A stretch of 36,520 nt of DNA, taken from positions 1-36,520 of the IMG/VR virus record IMGVR_UViG_3300044641_001512; one strand, written 5' to 3'. This stretch comes from a virus. The notes beneath the pieces were generated by a model that saw only the letters and a list, made by a program, of their open reading frames with translations, was not told where the DNA came from and did no database searches. Position 1 is the stretch's first letter. Every line of letters begins with the position of its first letter. The position numbers and the translations under genes were made by a program. Shown piece after piece: positions 29,509 through 36,520 of this stretch.

Positions 29509-31683
29509 TTATTTGTTTTCAGCTTTAACCGTCTTGCTTAACTCGATGATGGATTTTTCTCCGACGATGTTTTGTTTGATTTCATCGACGCGGCCATTTT
29601 GTTTCTTCCGATAATTCTGAACCGCGTCTAGCCACTCTTCTGGCTCCGGTGGTTGCAGCGCAGCAAAACTTTGCCGCACTTCGCTCGATGCTGCTTTGAG
29701 TTCTTTAGTGTCCGCCTGCTTGTTTAGTCGCTCAACGATTGCGGTCGCCCACGAATAACCCTCGTCTCCGCCCCAGCCGTTCCACGCCTGCCAGCCCTTA
29801 CCTTGCTCGTCCCAAGTCTCGCCGTTCTTGTCGGACTCGTGACGGTCAAAGTACGCCTTCATGCGGCGCACGGTTTCCTCGGAGAGCGGGCGGCGGTTCA
29901 TCAAGTCACGCGCGCGAGCAATGCCCACGCTCGTCATGCCGCGTTGCGAGGCTGGTTTCTTGTCGCGTACTTCAAGAGCGCGCTTGGCGTTGTCGGCGAT
30001 GGCGACCGTCGGAATGTAGGTATTAGTCTCGAAATCAATCGTGACGAGATTTGATTCGTTCTGTATTTGTGTGACTGGCTCGGCTGGCGCAGGTTCTTGC
30101 GACTGGCTCGCCTTCTGTGCTTCGGCGGCGGACGCACCAACTGCATCGCCCGCAGCAGCAGCAGCGGCAGGAGTGCTAGGTAGCGAGTTCGTCGTGAGGC
30201 GTATAGCGGTTTCTGGCACGCCATACTTCGCGGCCAACTCTTTGACGTAACCAGCCTCGATTGCGATCTGCTCTAAACGCGAGAACGCGTCGGTGCCTTC
30301 TTCGGCAGCGATTTCTTGCAGCGACTTCGCGCCTTGGCGATTTTCGTTCATGTTCGCAGCGGACTCGCGGCCAACGTCGATCGAGAGCTTAGCAGGAAAA
30401 CGCCATTCGCCTTTAGTTGCGCGGCGCAGAGCTTGCACCATCGTCTCGCCCGCAAGCAGCGTCGGAGGCGGAATTTCACCGCGCGCGATGGCATCGAGGA
30501 TTACAGCGTCTTTGATTGGATCGAGTACCTTGTCGGTGAGGACGCCTTGCTGGCGCGTGAATACGCGGTCAGCTGCTGCAAATTCAGCCCGAACGCTTGG
30601 GCCTTTATAGTCTTGTGTGCCGAATAATACTCCTTCGGGTATGCCCACGGACATGGCAATTTCGTGCATTAAATGCTGCACGAATCCGGTGAACGCTTGC
30701 GACGGACGCGATGGCATTACTTCCACGCGGTCGCTGTTTTGGAAATAGCGAATCATGCCGACCTCGGTCAGCTCGTTTTTTTGCTGCTGTCCGCTCGGCA
30801 GCGAGAGCGCAGGATTTGGTTGGAAAAGATTGCGCGGGTTCGCAGTGCCTCGGTCGTTGAAGATAAGCGCGGCCTGTTGCGAGGAGAAGCGCACGCCCGC
30901 TTTCTCGGCTTGAAGAATTTCGTGCAGCATCCGCGAAGTCTGAATCCCAGTCGCTAGATCAGACACTCCTCTGTACATATCAGACCGATTTGGATCGAAG
31001 TAGTGGCAGAACTGATTCGCTGGAATGTCCTCTGCGCCAAAGTAAACTCCATTCCGATCTACGCGATAAATACGGTAAGCAATCGGCTGCCCAAAGTCGT
31101 CGGTGATGATGCCTTGGTAATAGTTGTTGGACTCGACCGCTGCGCTGTTCGGATTGCCGATGCGCGTGGCCGGCACGAGTTGCAGTTTCAAGCCTTCGCC
31201 AGAACGACGAATAACGAAACCGCAATCGCCGTCCACCGGACGTTCCTCGGCAGCAATTTGAATTAGCTTCTTAAACGAGTGCCGATTGGTCACATCGCAA
31301 TGCTTGCACCAATCGTGAAAATAATCGCTGACCGTCTGATTGTAATCGCGGTCTCCGGTGGTAGGTGAGTATTCGTGCGGCGTTAGATACAGACCAAACT
31401 TGCGCGAGACCTCGCGAACTTCAGGTGCGTTGTCGATCAAGTCACGTGCTTCCCACATTAGCACTACTCGGTCGCGCTGGTTCTGCGTGCTTTCCGATGG
31501 CTGGCCGTATTGCTTCGGAGCGTAAAGACGATTAGTGCGCGCGGCGTTATATTCGAAAAGTGATTTCTGAACACGAGCCTCCAGACGTTTCAACGCCCAA
31601 GTCGGCGCGATGTTCTCAAGCGCGCGGTCAAGCCAAGGCTGATTCTTGATTAGCTTAGAAGCGTCAAAGGTCTCGTTGTCCAT
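29509..31683 (-). CDS. Portal protein (lambda gpB family) with extra C-terminal domain
   Basis: 724 residues, longer than lambda gpB (533). The portal core runs to about residue 480 (ARDLIDNAPEVREVSRKFGL; FCHYFDPNRSDMYRGVSDLA; IPEGVLFGTQDYKGPSVRAE). An Ala/Gln-rich linker follows at about 495-550. A second module at about 555-653 (KRALEVRDKKPAS; TSVGIARARDLMNRRPLSEE; GWQAWNGWGGDEGYSWA) resembles a small domain found appended to other phage head proteins and as part of protease or capsid genes. It forms the dodecameric DNA channel of the head. Confidence 0.88.
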   Translation of the reverse strand: MDNETFDASKLIKNQPWLDRALENIAPTWALKRLEARVQKSLFEYNAARTNRLYAPKQYGQPSESTQNQRDRVVLMWEARDLIDNAPEVREVSRKFGLYLTPHEYSPTTGDRDYNQTVSDYFHDWCKHCDVTNRHSFKKLIQIAAEERPVDGDCGFVIRRSGEGLKLQLVPATRIGNPNSAAVESNNYYQGIITDDFGQPIAYRIYRVDRNGVYFGAEDIPANQFCHYFDPNRSDMYRGVSDLATGIQTSRMLHEILQAEKAGVRFSSQQAALIFNDRGTANPRNLFQPNPALSLPSGQQQKNELTEVGMIRYFQNSDRVEVMPSRPSQAFTGFVQHLMHEIAMSVGIPEGVLFGTQDYKGPSVRAEFAAADRVFTRQQGVLTDKVLDPIKDAVILDAIARGEIPPPTLLAGETMVQALRRATKGEWRFPAKLSIDVGRESAANMNENRQGAKSLQEIAAEEGTDAFSRLEQIAIEAGYVKELAAKYGVPETAIRLTTNSLPSTPAAAAAAGDAVGASAAEAQKASQSQEPAPAEPVTQIQNESNLVTIDFETNTYIPTVAIADNAKRALEVRDKKPASQRGMTSVGIARARDLMNRRPLSEETVRRMKAYFDRHESDKNGETWDEQGKGWQAWNGWGGDEGYSWATAIVERLNKQADTKELKAASSEVRQSFAALQPPEPEEWLDAVQNYRKKQNGRVDEIKQNIVGEKSIIELSKTVKAENK

Positions 31684-31691
31684 GATTGTGT

Positions 31692-31928
31692 TTAGTTGCC
31701 GTTAAAAGAAACGAAGGTCGTGTCGGTCGAACTTCCATTTGCGTCGTTGATGGCGTCCTGTAAGTTTCCGAGCATATTATTGAGCTGGGCCAAGTCCGCA
31801 CGCGAGACACTTTTTCCGTTCAGCGAGTAGCTTTGATTTAACAGCACGGCTTGAATGGCATCGAGTGTCTTGGTTTTAAGAGTCGCCAGCGTCGCGCCAT
31901 CGAGTCCGAGAAATGGGTTGTCGAGCAT
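31692..31928 (-). CDS. Head-tail connector / head completion protein (gpW-like)
   Basis: 78 residues, close to lambda gpW (68), and located between terminase and portal exactly as in lambda (A-W-B). TLDAIQAVLLNQSYSLNGKS, then VSRADLAQLNNMLGNLQDAI, matches the gpW alpha-beta-alpha pattern. It would seal the portal after DNA packaging. The start follows no Shine-Dalgarno. Confidence 0.78.
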   Translation of the reverse strand: MLDNPFLGLDGATLATLKTKTLDAIQAVLLNQSYSLNGKSVSRADLAQLNNMLGNLQDAINDANGSSTDTTFVSFNGN

Positions 31929-31956
31929 TTGCTAATGCCCGAAACGTCAAAAGGTC

Positions 31957-33747
31957 TTACTCCTTGGGCGGCGTGTAGCGAACCACGTTTGCAATCGTCG
32001 CCATGCAGAGCATCATGGCCGAGGTGTCCAAGCCGTGATTTGGTGCGTTGCTTTTTACCTCACGCCATTCCCAGACGCCTGTTCTGATTTCAACTTTGGA
32101 CTCGCCTTTGAGGTGTTCAAGGTAGAGCGGATTGACGTCGGCGGGCATGAGCCATTTGAGGTCGCCTTTGTTTTCGAGCGCGTTCGCCAAGATGTCTTTG
32201 AAGTAATCGCCGCTCCAATCGTAATAGAACACGTCGCCGCCTCGATAGTCACTCGTGCGCGGCTCGCTGAATGGGAAGTTAATCAGCGCGTTCGTGTTCT
32301 CGTCGCGCATCGTCCACGTCTTACGCGCGTGTCCTCTCATGCCACGCCAACCAAAGTCGGCGCAGTCACGATCTACGTCGGCGGGCCGGTAGCCTCTGTC
32401 TTGCGCCACGCATCCGTCCTGAACCTTGTAACGGTGCTGCATTTGACGGAGCTGGTCGCGCGTCTCGATGCGTCCAAAATAGAGTTGCTTGTAGGTTGGG
32501 CCAGTCGCAGAGGAGAAGGCTCCTATCTCTAGCCACCAATGGTCTTGCTGTCGATCGATTGCCATGAAACGAATCACCTCGCCCTCGATCTGTTCGCCAT
32601 TCGAGAATTGCGAAACGGTGTAGTCGCTCGCTTGCACGAACAAGTTGACGACCTTCTTTTCGACAATCCACGGCCTTGCCTCACGCTTCGTCTTGAACTC
32701 GATCTTCATCTTGTCGTCGCCTTGGCGCACGAAGTGGTTATCGGCGGCGCAGAACTCCTCGACGAGTAGGCGCATTGGCCGCGAGACTAAAGCCTCGACG
32801 CGGAAACTTTGAAACTCAATCGGCGCGTCAGGTCGCATTGGCACGAACCGTCCGGTGCGTTTCCAAGCGTTGCGCGTAGCGTCGGAGTCTGGTGACTCGT
32901 GGCCGCAATGCGGACAGCGGAAACGGCAGGACTCGACGGCGCGCGTCACGTCCCACGTCTCGTCATCGCGCTTTGCTGCTGCATCCCAAACGACGCCTCC
33001 GCGCAGACCTGTCTCCTCGTTCTTTTCGAGAGTGAACGCGATTGGATGAACCTTGGCGCACGACGGACATTCTGCGCTCCATTCTTGTTGGTTGCCCGAG
33101 CGATAGCTCGTGTCCTCGACGTTGCCAGTTTCCAAGTCCATGACAGGAGCTTGCGACGTGTTGTAGATTTTCGAGCGTCCAACTTCCTCGAAACGAGACA
33201 CGCGCGCAACCGCATGACCATAAACGTCTTGCCATTTCGGTAGCCATATCTCGTCGTTCACCTTGTAGCGGATGGACTGGCTTTGCTGCGAGGAAAGATT
33301 CGCAGGGTTTAGGATAAAAAAGAAACCGCCGAAGTAAATCTCGGTCGTCGTCTTCATCGGGCCAGCGCGCGGCAGCATCTTGGCGACCGGCTTGCAGCTT
33401 TCAAAGATCGGGTTGAGCCTCGACTTGGCGTGGCGATCAATCATTTCGTCGGTCTGCATCGTCCACGAGATAGGGCCAGCGTCGTTGCAGATAATCCACG
33501 GAATCCAAATGTCGGCTACGAGCGTGCCGCCGATCTGAACTGCCTTCCTAAAATGCACGCGACGCACTAGCGGATTCTGGAGCGCATCAAAGATCGGAAT
33601 CAGCCACGGCGAGAGGCGCACGTTGAATGGGCCTGACGTTGCGTAGCTCTCGGGCAACACGATGTGCTTGCGCGCCCACTCGTAGATCGGCGAGCGGTCA
33701 CGCTTCGGCAGCTTGAAAATAGCAAGGCGGCGGTCGGCTTCGGTCAT
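31957..33747 (-). CDS. Terminase large subunit (lambda gpA family)
   Basis: 596 residues, near lambda gpA (641). The N-terminal ATPase has FRKAVQIGGT (67-75) at the Walker A position; as in lambda gpA the classical GKT is absent and a basic residue precedes the loop. YKVNDEIW (161-168) takes the Walker B place. A zinc-finger-like pair, CPSC (227-230) and CPHC (278-281), lies between ATPase and nuclease, a feature of this family. The nuclease part has MAIDRQQDHWW and HGLDTSAMM with expected acidic residues. It cuts concatemers at cos and drives packaging. Confidence 0.92.
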   Translation of the reverse strand: MTEADRRLAIFKLPKRDRSPIYEWARKHIVLPESYATSGPFNVRLSPWLIPIFDALQNPLVRRVHFRKAVQIGGTLVADIWIPWIICNDAGPISWTMQTDEMIDRHAKSRLNPIFESCKPVAKMLPRAGPMKTTTEIYFGGFFFILNPANLSSQQSQSIRYKVNDEIWLPKWQDVYGHAVARVSRFEEVGRSKIYNTSQAPVMDLETGNVEDTSYRSGNQQEWSAECPSCAKVHPIAFTLEKNEETGLRGGVVWDAAAKRDDETWDVTRAVESCRFRCPHCGHESPDSDATRNAWKRTGRFVPMRPDAPIEFQSFRVEALVSRPMRLLVEEFCAADNHFVRQGDDKMKIEFKTKREARPWIVEKKVVNLFVQASDYTVSQFSNGEQIEGEVIRFMAIDRQQDHWWLEIGAFSSATGPTYKQLYFGRIETRDQLRQMQHRYKVQDGCVAQDRGYRPADVDRDCADFGWRGMRGHARKTWTMRDENTNALINFPFSEPRTSDYRGGDVFYYDWSGDYFKDILANALENKGDLKWLMPADVNPLYLEHLKGESKVEIRTGVWEWREVKSNAPNHGLDTSAMMLCMATIANVVRYTPPKE

Positions 33748-33911
33748 GGGTTGATCGGCTCAACGATTTTCTTTGGCCGTCCACCCTTCTTGCCGTTGGC
33801 CTTTGCCGTCGCAATTTTAACCGGAGAGCGCGAACGTCCGCCAATCTTTCCACCCTTTTTACCGAGGGCGACGGCGTATGGATTTTTCATGCGTTGATTT
33901 GAACTCGCCAT
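33744..33911 (-). CDS. 55-aa basic KGG-motif protein coupled to the terminase
   Basis: Starts at ATG 33911, begins MASSNQRMKNPYAVALG, and contains two KGG boxes, GKKGGKIGGRSRS and ANGKKGGRPKK. Its TGA overlaps the terminase ATG (ATGA). Lys/Gly/Arg-rich KGG peptides are widespread short proteins in bacteria and phages, thought to bind nucleic acids or coat proteins; the function here is unknown. Tight coupling to terL suggests a packaging-related or leader role. Confidence 0.65.
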   Translation of the reverse strand: MASSNQRMKNPYAVALGKKGGKIGGRSRSPVKIATAKANGKKGGRPKKIVEPINP

Positions 33912-33924
33912 TTGTGCTTAAAAA

Positions 33925-34239
33925 TTAGCGAGGAATGTATTCGGTTTCCCAAGAAACATAGAAAGCATACGACTTAGCAGCAGTTTTAACTTCGTATTCG
34001 GCTTGGTCGAGTTTGTGTTTATAGAAAGCATAATTGTTTTCAGAAACTTCAAGCAGTTTAGCCCAATCGTAACCGTCAGGCTTGTTTTTCTTAATACCAT
34101 CGCGGGCATAAACGAGCGTGTTAAAAGCATTATCGAGCTTCATTGAAATGTCGTAGCGAGCGTTCCTGAGCTTGATAACCCACTGGTCGAGGGTCAGGAG
34201 GGTCTTTGCGCGAGCTTTGATTTTTTTTGTCGTTGGCAT
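33925..34239 (-). CDS. Hypothetical helical protein
   Basis: 104 residues from ATG at 34239 (leader AACCAACAAAAAA). A TTG extension to 34284 covers the leader and is rejected. It begins MPTTKKIKARAKTLLTLDQW and continues with long helices rich in Lys, Tyr and Asn (SENNYAFYKHKLDQAEYEVK). I recognise no family. It stands alone behind a 149-bp gap, so it may have its own transcription signal. Confidence 0.6.
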   Translation of the reverse strand: MPTTKKIKARAKTLLTLDQWVIKLRNARYDISMKLDNAFNTLVYARDGIKKNKPDGYDWAKLLEVSENNYAFYKHKLDQAEYEVKTAAKSYAFYVSWETEYIPR

Positions 34240-34388
34240 TTTTTTGTTGGTTGGTCGTTGCTGAACGTGAACAGACAAACCCAAACCGCTTTCGGTTTAA
34301 AGCTAAATCGCACTCTTTTTGACCGATTCTTTTTGTGCCGTTTATGGTCAACAACTTACGCAGATTTGACTTTGCTCATCGAGCGCAA
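34240..34388 (-). promoter_or_regulatory. 149-bp intergenic region with inverted repeat
   Basis: Contains a perfect 6-bp inverted repeat with a 4-base loop, AAACCG-AAAG-CGGTTT on the minus strand (34298-34283), followed by GGGTTTGTCTGTT. Upstream, two GGTCAA-type or TTGACC-like hexamers occur near 34331-34352, one of which could be a -35 element, but no good -10 was found at 17 bases. It could hold a late promoter before the 34239 gene. This is a weak call. Confidence 0.3.
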
Positions 34389-34796
34389 TTATCGCATCTC
34401 CAAGATTTGAATCAGTTCGTATTCTGAAACGAGCCTCTTGTCCCACCAGATTTTACCGTTTGTCGGCATCGTCTTTTCAAATTGCAGCAAGTGAGAACCA
34501 TGCCATTCCCAGCCTTTACATGGTGCGCCCGCTTTAATTCCGGCTTCCATAATTGCAGCCAGCTCCGGCAGATACCATCGCTGACCCTCAGTTAATCCTT
34601 CGCTAAATTCGTTCTGATTAATTTTAGTTTCCACCATCTGGATTTTCATCCTGCCGTAATCGCGGAAAATCCAGTCAATGTCGAAGGCGGTAAACTTTTG
34701 TTTCACGCCTGCACACTCCGTCCGCACCCAGCGCGAGAAGTCTAAGTTGCGGTTGAAGGTTTCTTCTTCTCTAGTTCCTGTTATTGGATTCTTCAT
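34389..34796 (-). CDS. PD-(D/E)XK nuclease-like protein
   Basis: 135 residues. TAFDIDWIFRDYG (D39, D41) followed by KIQMVETKINQ (E57, K59) fits the D...ExK core of restriction-endonuclease-fold proteins, with Q72 in a following helix. It is small, like phage resolvases or VRR/DUF-type nucleases. It sits between the small terminase and the large terminase and may trim branched DNA before packaging. The function is inferred from the motif only. Confidence 0.6.
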   Translation of the reverse strand: MKNPITGTREEETFNRNLDFSRWVRTECAGVKQKFTAFDIDWIFRDYGRMKIQMVETKINQNEFSEGLTEGQRWYLPELAAIMEAGIKAGAPCKGWEWHGSHLLQFEKTMPTNGKIWWDKRLVSEYELIQILEMR

Positions 34797-35011
34797 GCTT
34801 CGTCTTTTGTTGCTCCGCCACTCGATGAAAAGAAAGGTCGTTCGGATGTCAGCTCGATCTCGAAATGGTCATCGACGCAACGCCCAGCCCACGCGACTTG
34901 GTAGAGCAAACAGTTGGGTCGGTAAATCATGGCAATGATGACGCCAGCGTCGTCGCCGCAAGTGCGGTGCCAGACCATGTCGCCGAGGCGAAACTTTGGT
35001 GTGTCGGTCAC
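34793..35011 (-). CDS. Small SH3-like hypothetical protein
   Basis: 72 residues from GTG at 35011, overlapping the terS stop (GTGA) with GAGGAAAC upstream. KFRLGDMVWHRTCGDDAGVI, then RPNCLLYQVAWAG, looks like a small beta-barrel of the KOW/SH3 type ('LGD.V......G.V' pattern). The Ser/Gly tail is flexible. It may bind nucleic acid or a partner protein. Coupled to the PD-(D/E)XK gene by ATGA. Confidence 0.6.
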   Translation of the reverse strand: MTDTPKFRLGDMVWHRTCGDDAGVIIAMIYRPNCLLYQVAWAGRCVDDHFEIELTSERPFFSSSGGATKDEA

Positions 35012-35496
35012 GTTTCCTCGATGTTAGCCGACCGACTTACCATCTCGCCTTGATAGGTTGCGATGTTGGAGTTGATCACCTCGCGTATCTCGTCTAAGAT
35101 CAGCGCGCCCTCGACGTTTGCCTCGGCTGCGTTCTTGCCGATTACGCGCTGGCCTAGCTCGACCTCTAGTTTGAGGCGCAGGAGCAGGTCGAGTTTCTGG
35201 GCGAGCGTAGAAAACATTTCATCAACGACCTCGCTTGCCACGACCTCGCCAGCCTCGCGCTCATTACGCGCGCGCGCGAGACGGATTTGCTCACGCATCA
35301 ACTCGGCCTTGAGTTCAGCTAGTCCGCCACCGCTGCCGCCTACGCGTCCGAGTCCGTGCGAGTCCGCCCACGCCTTGACCTGTTCAAACGTGCCGTCATG
35401 CGGAAAGCCTTCGCGTTTGCGCCAGTTGCGAAGCGTGCGAATGTCGATTTGCAGCTTCTCAGAAAGCGCAATGAGATCGGGTTCAGGCTTGGGCAT
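35008..35496 (-). CDS. Terminase small subunit (Nu1-like)
   Basis: 162 residues, close to lambda gpNu1 (181). N-terminal winged HTH with ALSEKLQIDIRTLRNWRKRE (about 10-29) and TFEQVKAWADSHGL. A Gly-rich hinge (GGSGGGLAE) follows, then a helical oligomerisation region (LREQIRLARARNE-type, and LAQKLDLLLRLKLEVELGQR). It recognises cos DNA and feeds it to the large subunit. The gene overlaps the HNH gene by 14 bp and lies about 1 kb from the contig ends. Confidence 0.82.
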   Translation of the reverse strand: MPKPEPDLIALSEKLQIDIRTLRNWRKREGFPHDGTFEQVKAWADSHGLGRVGGSGGGLAELKAELMREQIRLARARNEREAGEVVASEVVDEMFSTLAQKLDLLLRLKLEVELGQRVIGKNAAEANVEGALILDEIREVINSNIATYQGEMVSRSANIEET

Positions 35497-36412
35497 ATTT
35501 TGAGCCTTTGCTTATGTTTTTAGATGCCCACATTGGTTGGAGATTGCGCCAGTTAAAGCACTCAAACATCTGATCTTTTTGGCTCAAATCAAAAGAGGCG
35601 CATGGTCTGATATGATCAACGTGCCATTCGCCGTAATTACTCCACGACATTCCTTGTTCAAATTTGTTTTCGATGTAACTTCTAAGAAACTCAACTGAGC
35701 AGCCGACCATAGAAAATGAGCCAATGTTGTTCACGCTTTGGTTTTTCATAGCGCACCATATCCGACCCATGACGCGCTTTCTTAGCCTAGCAGACGGAAT
35801 CGCCATATTTTTATGGTATCTCGCTTTTCTCGTTTCGCTGGGAGTCAGCGAATCGCTTGGCTTAAAATAATTCCTTCGCTTGGTCGTGTCGATTCCAGCC
35901 TCCTTGAGAGCATACAAAACCTGTGCGCCTGACGTTCTAAACTCCTTGGCGATTGTTTTGGTTCCTATTCCTTGATGGTATCTAGCCATCATGACGATTA
36001 TGTTGTCCCACGCTTTGCTCGCAGTTTCCTTAAACTGAATGGCATTGCTTCCGCCCTTAACGTGTCGCGAGGTAAGCCAATCAATCACGTCGCCTTGAAT
36101 CACTTTATGGAGCTTCCTGTCGTGAGCCCAGCCCTTCGTTTGATCGTGAATTATTCGTCTCAGTTTTGGGCCCACCATTTGCCGATGAAAGAAAAGCGAT
36201 CCGTTGCAACTTAAGTCCACGAGTGCCATTCGAGAGATTCCTTTTGATTGCGATAATTCTGTGATCGTCTGATCGCAGGTTTGTCCCGTGTAAATGTTTT
36301 GCCACCTGTGCAACCAACCCACGCGAGAGTCTGGCGTTCTTCGCGCACGCTGAAAGTTTTGCAGCGGTTTTCGCGCGCCCACCTTTTCGTCCCATAGCTC
36401 TAGCTGATTCAT
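35483..36412 (-). CDS. HNH endonuclease
   Basis: 309 residues from ATG at 36412, with an in-frame TAA immediately upstream. The C-terminus has GMSWSNYGEWHVDHIRPCAS (about 254-273), FDLSQKDQMFECFNWRNLQP and MWASKNISKG, a well-known HNH pattern with the first His and Asp in HVDHI and an Asn in the last helix. The N-terminal 190 residues contain HTH-like segments (GTKTIAKEFRTSGAQVLYAL). HNH proteins next to terminase genes are often needed for cos cleavage; a homing role is the alternative. Confidence 0.78.
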   Translation of the reverse strand: MNQLELWDEKVGARKPLQNFQRARRTPDSRVGWLHRWQNIYTGQTCDQTITELSQSKGISRMALVDLSCNGSLFFHRQMVGPKLRRIIHDQTKGWAHDRKLHKVIQGDVIDWLTSRHVKGGSNAIQFKETASKAWDNIIVMMARYHQGIGTKTIAKEFRTSGAQVLYALKEAGIDTTKRRNYFKPSDSLTPSETRKARYHKNMAIPSARLRKRVMGRIWCAMKNQSVNNIGSFSMVGCSVEFLRSYIENKFEQGMSWSNYGEWHVDHIRPCASFDLSQKDQMFECFNWRNLQPMWASKNISKGSKYAQA

Positions 36413-36479
36413 TTAGCGAAACGCTTTGGTGTGCGTTAATTGAGTCAATCTTATTTTGTGTTTCTTGCGGAACAATCAT
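36105..36479 (-). CDS. Overlapping frame with KGG motif at the HNH start (doubtful)
   Basis: A 124-codon frame from ATG at 36479, overlapping the HNH gene for its last 300 bases in the +1 phase. The first 40 residues look protein-like: helical, then ARAMGRKGGRAKTAAKLSA, close to the KGG box of the 55-aa protein at 33911. Beyond about residue 55 the sequence looks like a shadow of the HNH gene. It may be a short real gene, or the original N-terminus of the HNH protein disconnected by a frameshift. It starts 9 bases after the junction-spanning gene stops. Confidence 0.35.
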   Translation of the reverse strand: MIVPQETQNKIDSINAHQSVSLNESARAMGRKGGRAKTAAKLSACAKNARLSRGLVAQVAKHLHGTNLRSDDHRIIAIKRNLSNGTRGLKLQRIAFLSSANGGPKTETNNSRSNEGLGSRQEAP

Positions 36480-36508
36480 GAAAAAAAATTACGTGATTTC
36501 TTGCACGA

Positions 36509-36520
36509 GGTCGCTTAACC
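36509..36520. repeat. 12-bp terminal direct repeat, right copy
   Basis: This is an exact copy of positions 1-12. It lies about 1 kb upstream (minus strand) of the small terminase gene, roughly where lambda-type phages keep cos. Both copies contain the same part of the junction-spanning reading frame. Confidence 0.8.

Overview
The window looks like the whole genome of a tailed, lambda-like double-stranded DNA phage (Caudoviricetes, long-tailed). Essentially every convincing gene lies on the minus strand, so the window is read from high to low coordinates. The first and last 12 bases are identical, and a 79-codon reading frame that runs off position 1 continues in frame into the right end and stops there. 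The molecule is therefore best read as a circle of about 36,508 bp, or as a linear virion genome with 12-base cohesive ends. I see no integrase, excisionase, recognisable CI/Cro-type repressor, tRNA, CRISPR array or insertion sequence.

Layout in transcription order. (1) 36.5-31.7 kb, packaging: HNH endonuclease, Nu1-like small terminase, two small proteins including a PD-(D/E)XK-like nuclease, a hypothetical, a 55-residue KGG-motif protein, lambda gpA-type large terminase, gpW-like head completion protein. (2) 31.7-24.3 kb: portal with an extra C-terminal domain, then a 1,658-residue tail fibre ending in an S74-type self-cleaving chaperone, then small accessory proteins. (3) 23.8-22.5 kb, putative lysis cassette: two holin-like membrane proteins and a membrane-anchored four-helix-bundle protein resembling the sensor domain of chemoreceptors. 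(4) 22.4-20.1 kb, head: protease/scaffold, decoration protein, major capsid protein, then a strong terminator. (5) 20.1-18.0 kb: two glycosyltransferases. (6) 18.0-8.7 kb, neck and tail: connector, gpZ-like protein, tail terminator, tail tube, tail assembly chaperones made by a -1 frameshift, tape measure, distal tail proteins, NlpC/P60-like protein, gpJ-like tip protein. (7) 8.7-5.8 kb: metallophosphoesterase, two small helix-turn-helix (HTH) proteins, a secreted i-type lysozyme, hypotheticals. (8) 5.8-0 kb, DNA metabolism: SSB-like protein, RecT and RecE-like recombination pair, RusA resolvase, O-like replication protein with a candidate internal origin, a SAM methyltransferase, small hypotheticals, and the junction-spanning frame.

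Genes are packed into translationally coupled chains: many stop and start codons overlap as ATGA, GTGA or TAATG. Only a few non-coding gaps exist (about 2514-2637, 5620-5761, 7542-7668, 20065-20142, 34240-34388), and they hold the terminators, palindromes and hairpins. Where a gene is not coupled, its start is usually preceded by an A-rich AACAAA-type leader rather than a Shine-Dalgarno sequence. That style is common in Bacteroidota and some Verrucomicrobiota, so a host from such a group is possible, but the sequence alone does not settle it.

The most notable points are a textbook A AAA AAC frameshift site with a downstream hairpin in the tail chaperone gene, GTTAC iterons inside the replication gene, a chemoreceptor-like helical bundle in the lysis region, the lysis and fibre genes embedded within the head cluster, and the continuity of a gene across the contig ends.
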